From Saxidomus purpurata (taxonomy: Eukaryota; Mollusca; Bivalvia; Venerida; Veneridae): DNA of 64,000 nucleotides. Positions 44,518-59,500 of this stretch are shown one piece after another. Every line of letters starts with the position of its first letter. Position 1 is the first letter of the stretch. A program made the translations under genes and the position numbers. The notes under the pieces are model-generated. The model was not told where the DNA came from. It saw only the letters and a program-made list of their open reading frames with translations, and did not search any database. The stretch spans positions 7,796,543 through 7,860,542 of the forward strand of contig JAFMSR010000007.1 in the NCBI GenBank assembly GCA_022818135.1, read 5' to 3'.

Positions 44518-47500
44518 CTTGCAAGGAATAAAAACACTATTAATACACAGCTGGACATACAGATTAAATATGTATTTTATTGATGAAATAAAGTTTGCAG
44601 TGTGAAAAGTGGTATATTATACTGAATCGATAATTGGAAGTTGATAATTTTTCAACCGCCAATAGAATGTTAACTCCGTGATGCACCTTTTAATTGGACA
44701 ATACTGAATAAAAAGGTCAATAAATACTCTTGCGGTTTCAGTCTTTCTTGAATGGTTTTATAACTTTAGTAAGTAATTAGTTCATATCTATGAACATTAT
44801 ATGCTGTTACGCAAAATCAATGTTAATTATAAGTGTAGACTAGTTATACTTTCTCGACCTGTGAATAACGGTCACTATTCTGAGTAACATATTAGATAAA
44901 AAAAAAACAAGGAGTAAGTTTGCTTTTCCTGATGCATATGTCACGATGCGCACTTTATCATAATTGGGGAGAAATTCTGCAAGTGGCTGGTTAGCTCAGT
45001 CGGAAGAGTTAATGCTCTAACAACCAACCAACCCTGTAAGCGAAGGGCCTTGGGCTCGTGTACCGGACCGTGTTCACATTTTTACTCACAATATGTGGAA
45101 TTTGGCGCCTTCTTACTGCATAAAAATTAAACTTGACAGGAGTTTTTTCTATAAAATATAGTTAGCACTCAATTGTGCGCCGTTTAGTTCTTGTTAACAA
45201 CATCAATCAACAATATGTATTCATACACGTGTGTGTATATCAAAAGCGTGTTGTGTGGAAAAGTCACCGAAATTGTAAACCACACTACCACAAAGCCAAT
45301 CCCTTACAATCTGAACAGTCAGAGGCTTTTCAGCAAAATAGTTCTCCATAGGCTTAAAGTTCGGTGAAGGAATAGAAGATAACTTTCACAAGATGTACAT
45401 GAAAGCACATCCTTTACCTGGCGCAGAAATTCTTTGAACTGTAACACTTAATGTACCTATGTTTTACTACGGTAGATCTGTTAAAGTCGTGATTACTATA
45501 AAAATACTCTGATAGTTTTTATTGTAACAGTATCACGTAGTCGATCAGATAGAGAATAGTAAAATTCCGTTGTTTATGATACTTACAATACATTATATAA
45601 TGTAATATATATATCGTCACGTATATAACATACGGACAATGTTATAATAAATTATGTGAGGAAAATGGAGTTTTTTGTATTCAGTAGAAATATCTAAAAC
45701 AGTCCTTCTCTACTTTAAGTATGTATGCATTAATAATATTTTCAAAAACAACTGTTTAATATGTACAGACATTCTCCGTTTCGGCGTGAAGAAGTAGCCT
45801 CAAAGAGAGCAATGATTCTTTGGAATTGTCCGATTTCAAGAAATATAATAAAATGTGAAGTATGTACGACGATAACAATATTGTGGCGTATCAACATTTT
45901 ACTTGTTTCATCTAGTACTTTAATCAGTTTTAATCCAATAATAGTAATGAATTGTACTAAGTTAAACACTTGTGGAAGCCTCGAATGAATATGTCTTGTC
46001 AGGGTTTGTTAACCCCATTATTAAGCCTCTGTGACGCACTAGCTCACGTTGAAAATATAAATACATTATTTGTTGAAAAAGCTATATTTTACCCTCATAT
46101 TAATTGTAATATTATCTAATGGGAAATCGATTGAAAATCACGAACCGGAAAAATAATATCCCATCTGTATGTTAATGCCATCAATGTATTATTTAAAGTG
46201 TTAATACCCTTCAATGTGACCATCGCAATTTAAGGAAATACATTCGCAAATGGCTTATTATCATTAAAAACAATTCCAGTTCAAGTGGGACGATAGTTAC
46301 ATTCGGTACATTAAACAGACAAATGACAAAACACGTCAGCTCTAACTAAATATTACTTATTTCAACAGTTTTAAATGACAAATAAGGGTATTTCATCTAC
46401 CTGCATTTCAAGCTCGAACTGTAGATCTGTATGATAAACAACGTTCTTTCGCATATAATCTAATGCTGTTTGTTGCGATCTTGTGTAATGTTCTTCCAGA
46501 TCCGCAGATGGAGCTGGCAATGTGAACTCTCTCATTTCTGTCATAAACAATTCAAACGCTGTTTTTCTTACACGAAGGTTTTCAGATTTGGCAACAGCAC
46601 TAAATGCGTCATCTACGTCTGGGACAGCACCGTTTCGGATGGCAGTAACATAATTGTCTGCCAGTTCGGTAAACACTGTAATGCATTAAGTATACAAATA
46701 ACTACTCGTATAAATTCACGATAGCAGCACATGCACTGGGTCAGGTATATTTTATTCCTTTATAGGCATATTCTTTATCCAAATTCCTACTATTCGTAGA
46801 AAATTTGATAATCAGAATTCACAAACGTGCCAGATATGAAGAGATAATCATACTTGATGGACATTTAAAGATTTATCTATTACTTGATTTACATCATATA
46901 TATCTTTTTTTCTCTTTGGAATTGCCTATCGACAATCCGTTTATTTACACTAAAGCATAAACATAATTCATATATTTATAATAGTACATGCAATTCAATT
47001 TTCAATTATACAAAGTGAATATATTTAATAAATTGAAAGTGTAATTTTTTTAACAAAACAACATTGAAACAAATAATTTCAAACATTGGTAAAATCTTTC
47101 TTAAGATAATTAGTAAATCTATTAATAAAAAATGTTTTCTCTTTTTTCTTAACCATGTATTGAACTAGAACTGTCACAAGAGTGACGAATTATACCCCCA
47201 CAATACAGCTTTGTCACAGAAGTATGGCAACCATAAGAAAGGAATGGCCACAAGGACATAAGAGTTGATTTATTATACAATAACTTTTGTAAATGAGACC
47301 TTGACCTTTGACCTACTGACCCCAAAGTCGAACTTGACCTGTATTTCATAAAGTTGCACGTGTGTACCGAAAATTATTCAAATTGGTCAAGCCTTTCATG
47401 AGTTATCATCCGGAAACTGTTTTACAGTTCAGAGTCACTGTGACCTTGACCTTTGTCCTACTGACCCAAAAGTCGAACTTGACCTGTATTTTATAAAGTT

Positions 47501-50500
47501 GCACGTGTGTACCAAAAATTATTTAAATCGGTCAAGCCTTTCATGAGTTATCATCCGGAAACTGTTTTACAGTTCAGAGTCACTGTGACCTTAATCTTTG
47601 ACCTACTGACCCCAAAGACGAACTTGACCTGTATTTCATGAAGTTGCACGTGTGTACCAAAAATTATTCAAAAGGGTAAAGTCGTTCATGAGTTATCATC
47701 CGGAAACCATGAAAACCAACAGACCGACCGACCGACAAGCTCACTCCTATATACCCCCCAAACTTCGTTTTGTGTGGGTATAAGTAACACTACCAAATCG
47801 TAATATAGGATTTTCAGTAAGTTTGAAGGCTTTTTTCTACGTTCGCTGATATAATATGCTTTGTATATGCTGTACGCGATATAACTTAAAATTGCATATA
47901 AAATAAAATTTATTTTGTAGCCAATGATAACATGTTCTATTGTCTTTAATGATTTGCAAATTCCACCTTTTCTGAAGATATCTAATACCTTTTCCCCAAA
48001 ACAGTTGAGATAAGGACAACTTATAAAAAATGGTCATAAGCTTCAAAATCTCCGCAATGTTTGCACAGTGGGCTTTCAAATATTTTAATTTTAGAAAGAT
48101 ATGAACTAGTAGCAACAAGTCTATGTTTTGCCTTGTATTTCAACTGTTTAACTTTGTTACCTTGAAGAACTTTATTATCAAAAAAATAAAAGGAGTTCCA
48201 ATGAACGTGATGCGAGACTAATTCCTCCCAGTGCCTATGTACATAAGGGCTCTCGAGTTTAGGTTTCAAGGTTAAATTATATACATCCCTATTCGTTAAT
48301 TGATCAATTGTCCTATTACTTTCAAAAGTAAATTTTCTTGAAGTTTTAACACTTGTTTTTATTGACTCAGTACTTTTAACTAGAAGTTTCCATGCGGCTG
48401 GTATTGCACCTTTGAGTATATTCATTTCTGATATCCAATTTGTCTTATTTTCTAGGGTATTAAAAAGGGAGGCACTGCCAATTAAGCCAGAATCAGATAA
48501 CTGGTCATTTACATATATAATATCTGAATCAATCCAGTTTTGAAAAAAACTATACATTTACCCTTATACGTTATGTGTTTATTACCCTAGATCACTTCTT
48601 TTCTAACAGTTTCAAAAGATTTAGGCGTCTTTCTATCTTTGTGATAACAAATTATGCATATATCTATTAAAGACTTATAAAACGGAGAAAGTGGAATTTT
48701 TGGTGATTGTAATGACTTGATTGAATCTAGATTCATGCTAAATATAAGAAAATCATGTCCGTATTGATTTAAAAAGAATGTTGGTAAAAACTTCCAACTT
48801 GCGTCGTCAGAATTTAGCAGACTTTTAATCCTTCTGAATTTCATACTTTTTGCGAATGTTTCTATATCTATCATTTCAAGACCTCCGTTTAGTTTATTTG
48901 CTAGAATGACCGATATTTTTATTTTATCTGTTTTACCATTCCATATAAAATTAAAAAGTAGCGACTTGATTTTATTTATGATTTCTTTAGGAACCACCAT
49001 GTTTTGAAGAAGATATGTAAATTTTGGGACAATTATCGATTTAATGAACACTATTCGACCATAAATAGTTAAATTCCTTTTTTCCTTGATTCACATTTAT
49101 TTATTTTAGTATTCAAGTTTAAATTATTGCAGTCTTCTTTATTATGTCCGAAATAAACACCAAGTGCCTTTACATGTTTATTTGTAAAATTTATTTCATG
49201 TAACATAATTATTACTATCTTTATGTTTATGTTTAGATTTTCCAACCCATAAAGCTTTAGTATTTGATTTATTCAATTCTAATCCTGAGTATTTTTCCTA
49301 TTGCTCTATAAGTTGTAATGTTATCGGAACTTCTAATTGATTTTTAAGAAAAAGTGTTGTATCATCTGCTAATTGGGTAATTTTTTAATGTTTAAACGAA
49401 TTTTCATATCTGATAGAAATACCATCAATTTGTTCGCTATTTCTAATTTTTGTGGCTAAAATTTCAGCAACAATTATAAATAAAAGAGCCGATAATGGAC
49501 AGCCTTGTCGAATTCCACGTGATAGTTCAAAGAAATTTGATTTCCAACCATTGTTTATTACACAAAACGATATGTTATGATAAATGACTTGAACCCAATT
49601 GATGAAAGAGTCTTTCAGACCAAATGTTTTAAGCACTGCTAGCATGAAATTCCAATTAATTGTATCAAAGGCTTTTCGAAAATCTAGGAACTAAATTACA
49701 CCATCTATGTCTAAACAGTCTGTATAATCGATTATGTCCTGTATCTACCTGATATTATACCCAATGAATCTATTTTGTATATATCCCTGTTGATCTAAAC
49801 TTATTTTTTTAGGTAGTACTAACTGTAAGCGTTTTGAAAGAACTCTTGTTAGAATTTTGTAATCTATATTTAGTAATGAGATAGGTCTCCAGTTTTCCAG
49901 TAATTCAGGATTTCCTTTTTTGTAAATAAGTGAGAAAACGCTCTGTTTTTGTGTGTCAGAAAGTTCACCATTGTCATAGACTTCATTTAGTGCATCAGTT
50001 ACTAAAATACCTATAATTTCCCAAAACACTTGGTAAAATTCTGTAGTTAGACCATCTAGACCCGGACTTTTATTCAACTTCATCTCATTGACAGCATCAT
50101 TACACTCGTTTAATGTTAATTTACCTTCACATTTATTGGCTAGTTCGTCATTTAATTGATTATCAATATGAACGGTATTCGTCACGATCTGCATCAGATG
50201 ATTTACATGCATACAACTTTTTATAACAAGAGCTATCTCATGACAGCACGCTCGACTATTTGAAAGCTTGTCGGTAAAATATTTTTTTTTGTCTAAGAAC
50301 AGGTGTATTGTGTAATTTTCCATAAGAATTAAGGTCAAAGATATGAAACTTGTTCAAAGACCTATGTAAATGTACATTACATGCAAAGCCTTACTCTGGA
50401 TTCTGTAAGCCAACTGGGGGGAGAAGGGGGGGGGGGGGCTAATTTATTTTGTAGCCAATGATAACATGTTATATTGTCTTTAATGATTTGCAAATTCCAC

Positions 50501-53500
50501 CTTTTCTGAAGATATCTAATACCTTTTCCCCAAAACAGTTGAGATAAGGACAACTTATAAAAAATGGTCATAAGCTTCAAAATCTCCGCAATGTTTGCAC
50601 AGTGGGCTTTCAAATATTTTAATTTTAAAAAGATATGAACTAGTAGCAACAAGTCTATGTTTTGCCTTGTATTTCAACTGTTTAACTTTGTTACCTTGAA
50701 GAACTTTATTATCAAAAAAATAAAAGGAGTTCCAATGAACGTGATGCGAGACTAATTCCTCCCAGTGCCTATGTACATAAGGGCTCTCGAGTTTAGGTTT
50801 CAAGGTTAAATTATATACATCCCTTATGCATATCATATAATTTTAAACAAGTCATTTTTAATATTATTTTCTTTGTTCACATGTTTGTTTGTCATGGAGC
50901 TCCTCCGTCGGTGTTGGCGGTGAACGTTCTGTGACGTTGACCTGTCTGCCTTTGCTTGGGGTAATAAAATTGTCCATACTAGATTGTTTGTGCGCACGTG
51001 AAATGTCTGATTTCACGGGATTAATAGTTTTATCGGGTTTTGTGGTATTACCGGAGGAATGTCCACCTGAAGATGACTGATTAGGCTCGGCGAATTGCAA
51101 TATTTGCTTTTCGAGTGTATTTACCACCTGATAATCTGAGTGTTTGCCGGACTCATTCCTGTCGTTCTCGTCGTCGGATGACTCGTCCTGTATGCACTCG
51201 GATCGTTTGTGACCAGCGGTTTTGCATTTAGAGCATACCCAATCGATGGTACACTCTTTGAACACATGACCATTTCCTAAGCACTAAGATTAGTTTTTTG
51301 GTTTGGCCTTGCCTTAGCCATAATGAATTACACGGCCATGAAATGTCCCAAAGTTCATGAAATTTGGAAGAGGTTTCTGAAGGGTAGATGATTTCACTAA
51401 ACAAAATCTAGCAAAAGTTTGCCGCCTACGGGAAAGGGGAAACAGAGATAACATCGATCCCTAACAAGGTGAATGTCCTGGTTAGAGTGTCATCATCTAC
51501 AGAGAGTGGGATGTTCTTGACATGCACTCTTGTAGTATTTTCATTATCCAGACGGTCTGGATTCGTGTTCATAACACTGACATTCTTTCTTCTTAATGGG
51601 ATTAGTCCAGTTATGAGGGATGCCTCTATTTTATGGCCAATAGCCTTGTATAACTCAACATGGCTAATCCATTCATCTTGTGTGGGTTTTCGGTCGCCGA
51701 AAATTAACGATTCTCTCATGAATAACAATGGTAAAGTGTTCATTGGAAAATGTGATCGTGGATCAACTTCTGGGTATACGTTGGGTTCCCCTTCGTTTGC
51801 CTCTGACATAATTGTATATATTATTATCAACTATCAATAAACTTCGGCAAAAAGTAGCTTTTCAGAAATTACATCCAATATATCCAACATGACACAAAGT
51901 ATATCCTCTTTAGACTCACTTTGTACTATTTTTGGTTTGATAAATGTCTTTAGAACAGTTCCTTTTCAAATAATTTTGATGACCGTAAAGAACACAGCCA
52001 TAGCCAATGTCGCTTTCGTATCAGATAATATATATCAATGGAACAAACATAACAAATTCTTACGGACGTTTTCTTTTCAGCTATCCTAAATTATGGTTAT
52101 CCGTGATCTGTATTTTACCACTCAAACCGGAAGCTGATACTACCAGGTACAATTGAAGAAACTGTCTTTATACAAAATTTCCCAGCACATTTATTTGATA
52201 TTTATGGAGTCAGATAAGTACTAAGATAAGACTTTTAATGTCCAACATATAGGAATAGCTGTGTAAAGTCTAGAAGTGTGTAAATTCTAATTTTCAAACG
52301 AATGTTCTCGCAATATGCAGCATGCCGAGTAAATTCCCATATCACTTGCGTTGTTGACCTTCATATTATATATGATGTTGTCATAGGGTAACAAACTCCT
52401 TATGTAAATAGACATATAACGTTACCATGATTTAATACTGGTTGTTGTTTTGTTTTACTCCTCAACACATTAATATAATCAAGTAACAGCTTTAAGTCTA
52501 AATATCCGCTCCTATGTGTTACGCAGTTTAATTCAAAGTCCTATACATTTCATAAATAGTCCCGTTATTCTATTGTTACTCCCATTAACTAACCTGTGTT
52601 AACAACTCATCCGTGTCGTGTTGTATCGATGACCAGGGTAAGAGCAATGCATCGTTGCACTTGCCGTGTGACCATGATACAACATGAGTTGATAATAAAA
52701 TATATCTTAGATATTTTATATTGTTTTCAGGTTAGTATAATTGTGTTATTTCATAAACAGTTATATAAGTAAATAAAACAATGTGTCTTTATTTACATTA
52801 GCATATGTAAGATATTGTATTTTGTAAAACAGTGAAATAGATTGTTTAATTTACACTGATTATAATCTTACATACATGCATTGTATACATATTAATATTA
52901 TTAGTCATTTAGAATGGCACTTGACGTTTGACCATGATACAACATGAGTTGATAATAAAATATATCTTAGATATTTTATATTGTTTTCAGTTGTCACTGT
53001 CTTACGTCTTGACACCCAACTAGAATCCACAAGTTATAAATATTTGTCGTCGGGCTGGGAAAAGCTCTATAGCCGCGAGTAATGAGATCTTTTCTGAGCG
53101 GTTCTTTTTTCAAAACAATATCGTATAAAATAGAAGAAAAAACATGTTTTGGATATGAAATATGCTTATGAAGAATTTACATATAACTGACCTCGTGCCT
53201 GTGGATAGCAACTGCAATAGAACAAAATTAATAATTTGCAGTAAATAACAGGTAAATCGATTTATGGCCAACTGGCCCAATAAAGTCATACGTAAACGTT
53301 TTTGTTTGAAACCGTTGTGAATAGCCTATGGGATTTTTATTTCAAAGTCATCAATTTTATCAGCATTAAGTGCCACAGTAAAAATAAATCAGCTAAGAGA
53401 TAATCTTGTTCTAACAAACTTCATTTACTAGTTTTATATTCAGACATATTTTGACATTTTTTATTAGTTAAAAACCTTTGATTTACCAAAAAGGTTTTGA

Positions 53501-56500
53501 TAAAAAATAAATTGTAATAAATTGTAATCTGGATAAAAGGTAGAAATAATTTTATGCCGATTTCGTTTGGCAAAAATAAAAGGTTTGTATTATTCTTATT
53601 ATCTATCGAAATTATCTAAACATAATTACATTAATTGAGTTCTGGTTACAATCATGTCATGACTCTTTGTGCAAAGTTTCTTTGAAGGTTGACTTTAAAA
53701 TTGATACAGAGCATTATTTTTATCTCGGGGGATAAAGTTATTCATTGTAACCATTTTACAGTATAATAACAATTACTATATATTATATCCTTGGCACATT
53801 GACCTTAATATCAATAGAGGACTAGTCTGACAGAGCTTACTACAAAGCTTAAAAGGCTTTAGGAATATATCGATATACTTTACTTATTGACTGGAAACGG
53901 ATTCTTTGTCAAGGTCACCATAACATGGCACCTCGTAAGAAATATGATTAGTGTGATTATCATGTTTATCCGTCCTTTAACAATTCAGTTTCTTAGGCAA
54001 CATAATTAATTTTTAAACCCAGTGTCAATATGACCATAATATTTTGACCTGAATATATATAGGCCAATTTCTCATCATGCCCAGCCCTCTATAAAAGTTT
54101 AAAACTTTACCCAACGGTCAAATATATAATTATTATTGATGATTATTAGGGAATTTGATATTCTAGCCACAAGAACGCTGTACTAATAGTCATAGTCTAC
54201 TTAAGTGGCATAATTGTTGTATATCATATGTAAAAGGACCAACAAGCAATGCTACAATTCTGACCGAAGAAATATGGAAAGGGAGATTATTTTCCCTGTG
54301 TATCTCTATTCAAAATAATGATCCTCGGGGCGGGGCCAATTTGACACCAAGAGGCACAATTTGAACAATCTTAGTAGAATACTAGTACAACAAGGCAAAA
54401 ATACTAATTCTGAATATATAAGCTCTACGCATTATGCTCATCGGCAAGATTGTTTTAAAAGAAGTTCCTCGCATTGACGCAACGTTGTAAGAATCAGTTG
54501 TAATTTTAGTACCCTTTATTATTTCGACAGCCACTGAGCGTTAAGAATACCAGAAAGTAGCATACATCATAATCTATATCATTACATAGGTTACAAAAGT
54601 GTATACATGGCTAGGTGTATTTTGTACGGAAGCAGATTAAAAAAGCAAACGTTGAAACACGAAACATTACCTTAAAACCTTATTCCCGTGAAACACCGTA
54701 CCTTAGTTTGCTTATATCGCTTATTTTGGCGTCTTTTGTACAGACAATTTTCATGCAATGTAATTAGATATCCTTAGCACAGCCGGCATATTTTGTGACA
54801 CACCCGACAGACATGCATGTGTTTTTGTAAACACTGTACAACACGTTATGCTACTTTCGGTTTACTGCGCGTGTTGTATACGTCAGCAAATAGATTGAGC
54901 TGTAACATGAAAGTAAAATTTCCATTGGCCCACCTACAGAGGTCACGCGCAGGGGTCATCCTGTCTACTAACCTGCGTATGGACTTCTCTTTTTCTGGCT
55001 AAAGAGAGGTCGATTTTGAGCTTTCTCATAAAATGTCAATATACCTGGGTTTGAGTACGGCATGTCTGTTTTATGTCTATGAAAATATTTGTACGGGCTA
55101 AAAACACAATCGCACAGGGGCCTGTACGCAAATGTTGGTAAAAAGAAAATCTTCAAAGCTGGTAAAATTGTGTCTAAGGTCACTTTCAAGGTTGTCTTAA
55201 AGTGTCAGCACTTGCCTTGGACGTCTGATTTTTCAACATTCAGGAGCTGTCGCCATAGCCTTTAAATTCATACAGACAAAACATGTTCCATACGGTAACT
55301 GTCGCTTCTATGGAAGGCCAAAACTGTCTTAATCCGCGTATACGGTTTATTACGTAATGGACGTTCAAAGGATATAAGCAGAAGTGGCAGATATGATTTA
55401 GGCAAATTTTGAAATAACAATTGCTGGTAAACTACCGTCAAAAATTCATTTGCTCTTAAGGAGAACACTAACTGGTAATATTATATTCAATTAGTAAACC
55501 CCAGAAAAATCAAAATGTGTTTACAATGCTTGGCATAGGAGACATGTGCATCGATCAAATATTTTCTATGTGGACTTCTGAAGAGACGAAACATTATTTA
55601 TGGGTAACGCATGATTTTTGGCCTGGGGACTGAAAGGCATAAATTTGCATACCACATTTTTTTTTTTGTAATTGTGCTTATTGGGTCAACCATTCTCTAA
55701 AGAGGCTATCATCGGTACGACCGGTCCTACCACATTTCAAACACTGCAGACAATTAAATTTTAACTGTGGTATGCGAATAAAAACTGTACACATGCGCTT
55801 TGGGAAAGTAGTGCAAGACAGACCAGATCAATCTTTTGTTTGAATGTCGCATTCGATAAGAATATATTACAAATAAAAACAGTACATACAATTTCAAACG
55901 ATTGCAGAAAGGTCTATAGCTTTTGGGCTACATTACACATTTTCTGTCTGTTTTAGAAATTACTGCGCTGTTAGCTGATAACGGAAGATTATCATATGCA
56001 TATCACGGAAAGGTACGGATATTTACGGAAATGTACGGAAACGTACGGCATTCGATAAAAAAGTTTGTAGTTTGATTTTCAAATTTGTGATGTTATTTCA
56101 TTGAAAACCTTCTTATTTACCAACGATTACATATATATTTACCTAAAAATAAATTTCATTAAAAAAAAGATACAATTTACGTACATTCCCGAGAAAGAAC
56201 TCACGTGATCAAAATCATCCGTAATTTATCGCGGACACTGCATGTCAAGGCCCAGTGAACGGTTTCACCGATTACAACTACACGGTAACCAAGAATCATT
56301 TTTGGTGATCCCTGTGACACATTGTACAGTACTGAATTTATATTTCAGTGTTGGTATTGCTTTGTTTATTTCTGTTTCAAGGTCATGTCCTTGGTACGCA
56401 ATAATTGTCGATCCACATCATCAGATATCGCTTGATGTTGAACAAAGCACAGATTAAATTATTCTTATTGTTCTCTCAAACAATTTATATTGTTGACCAT

Positions 56501-59500
56501 GTGATTATTTTTCATTTAACGTACGTTTTATAATAAAACAAACTTCCCTGCCACCCATATATTTGTGAATCATTCATTTTGTGTCATATACTAGATTTCG
56601 CCCTATGCACATTTCGACCCGCGCTTCAGGTAAGGTTCAGCGTAAATCACGAAGGTCAAAAGTTGTTTTTAGGGGAGTTAATCTATAGCCTCCAGGCCTT
56701 CAGCGCTCACAGAGCTTTGATTTTCTTTGTAGTTGAAATGTCCAAAGAAACCTTATTTACCGACAGGACAATGTTCAAATTTAAAATTTCAGGAAAATAT
56801 TTACTGAAGCAGGTATTCTTGAAACACATTATCATAATGTTTATGATGAATATTGATACGTCCCTATTTAAGTGCGACATAAAAATGTGAACTGTGAAAA
56901 GCGCTGGTAATTTCGGCGGTTCCTACGTCACTATGACCCAGCCTATTGGAATGTGTACGGTCATAACGAAAGTATTCTTTAAATTTTCTTGGAAGCATCA
57001 ATACAATCAAATGAATTGTTTCGCTCTTGCTATAAGATGTTGTTGTTGCTGTCTTTGTGGAAAGGTGGTGTGAAATGAACTCTATTATTGACGACCTATC
57101 GTAACAGTATATAAATGTCTGACGTAAAAGCGAAATCTTTTATACTACAAACTAATTTATAACTTACTTTGACCATTTATTGGCTTGCTACAGAAGAGTT
57201 CCTTGGCCTTACAGCTGTGTATATGATCAACTAAACGTGCTGTAGCTTCGTTGAATGTATCAGACAAGTCATCGTACCGCAATGTCTCAAGGTTTTGGAG
57301 CACTTTACCGTCACCTGGTACAGGAAATGTGAAACATTTGCGCTCTCGAAAGTATTTTTTGATGCACTCCCTCACCTTATTGTATGTTACGTCTTTGCTT
57401 TCATGAATCGCCAGAGCTTGTTCTATATATTCATCCTCGGAAATCATTATGCCATTGACAGATAGTTTCAGACTAAAATCCCTCAAACAAAGTATGAAGA
57501 TCGGTGTTATCATATTCAATTTGCTGTTATCATCTGAACATTTACCTTTATAGCGAATATTCTTCGCCATTTCCGATAAAAATCTGAATTACGTCAGTCA
57601 AGGTATATCTGGCTCAATGACATACATTTTTACAAATCAATTCAGTAAAAGGAAAAGAAAGTTATTTCACAGTATAGGTAAAATCAATTTATTTTCCACA
57701 CGCCTTTTTTGTCAAACTGTTGCTGTAGATAAATAAAAAGAAATTATGCCCTTTAAGGAATACATTTTTTAAAACATACAGTAACTGGTGATACAAATTA
57801 CATTCACGAATGCAACATATTTTTACATTAAACTTTACATTAAAACTTCTCTGTGTGTTTTCTCAGACGACTATTTAAAAGGATACGTCAATTTTCTGAT
57901 AGCATCTTGATCGAATACACTCTTCATATTGTATAATAGGCAGTTGCATAAAAGTGTTGCTAGAGTAAACATTTTGTTGTCATGGTTAGTGTCACCCTGA
58001 ATTGTTCACAAATAGTTTTGCAGTGTATTACAATGTGATGAAATGTGTTCACATGCGTGATTTAAAGCCTACAGGAAAGTTCGGTATTAGCAAAGTCATG
58101 AGAAAAGTCGTATTCTTACGGTGCCCGTGAAGATACAATTTTTTTATTTCGTATTTACGAAAAAAAACAACGAAATAACATTTCGAAAAAACATAATAAC
58201 ATTTTGTTAAAACGAAATAAGATTTCGAAAAAACGAAATAAGATTTCGAATAAACGAAATAAGATTTCGTAAAAAACGAAAATAATAATTCGTTTTTACG
58301 AAATCTTAATGCGTATTTACGAAATTTGCGAAATGTTTTTATTTCGTTTCAACAAAATATTATTTCGTTCAAACGAAATATTGTTTCGTAATTACAAAAC
58401 AATATGAAAACGAAATAAAATGTCTTTTGGACGAAATATAATTTCGTTGAAACGAAATTAAAACATTTTGTTATTTACTTTTTTTGAAATGTTATTTTGT
58501 TTTAACGAAATGTATTTCATTAAATTACGAAATAAAAAAATGTATCACCTGTCACTTCACGTGCACCGTGTATTTCTAAATTTCACAATTTTGAATTTTA
58601 CCGTCTTTGAAAAAGTATTCTCAAAACTAGGCAGTTAACAGTTAATGCATCCACTTAACGTGTAGTGAAATCGTGTATAAAGGTTAATGAGTAATCATAT
58701 TAATCTAATATGGTGCATGCAGTTGCATCCAATGTGTATTGCAGAACACTGCACTGATCCAATAAACATAAAGGCTCATTACGGTATGCCAAAATCTTTA
58801 TTAGCAGTGCGCGACATACTTTTCAAATATGCCAAATCGCTGTCACTTGATGCGCTCACAAACAAAACTTAGGTCGTATGCAAAATACGTTCTAAATTAT
58901 GTGTCTAAAAAGAAACAGAAAATGTCCATTTTTCATTAATTCAAGTTCCATAAATCAGCATTGACTTTGCAAAGCAAAAACAATTTACAAATAGTGCACT
59001 TATATATATTTTGATATATAATAATAATAAATCATAAATCTTCGTACTGTGAGGATAGTCGCACTACGTCGCCTACAATAACCCGATGTTTGGGTTACAC
59101 ATTTTGATAAAAAGTGAAACAGTTTTTTCGTGTTTGTAATGTAATTTATACGCTAATTTTAGCAGCATTTTTTCCTACCTTTGAAACGTCCCCAAGACCT
59201 TCAGTATCAAGCAACATCAATACAGTATTAGGCTTTTTAGGGTGAATCTTGCACCAAACCCAAATGCCCTTTGTTGTTGATTCTATTGTATTACCCATTA
59301 CAAAACCTGGAAAATTAAACAAACTTTAAAAGCTTGCTAAAAGACGCTTTTACACAAAATATGATCTCATAGAAAGAAAGAGATTGATCGTAATATGTAT
59401 TTAAAAGAATGACGTAATGTGAAAATTTACTATTTAAGTAACCAACAGACATACAACAGATGGAAGCGCAATTATTGCACCATAATGAATCTCTAAATGC

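Noticed and set aside
44981..45075. Functional tRNA gene
   Set aside because: The A box is good, but the anticodon arm carries an insertion and the B box lacks GGTTCGA; better explained as a SINE head or pseudogene.
45742..45988. Overlapping 75-codon frames on both strands
   Set aside because: Near-coincident frames on opposite strands are chance in AT-rich DNA; no family resemblance or splice signals.
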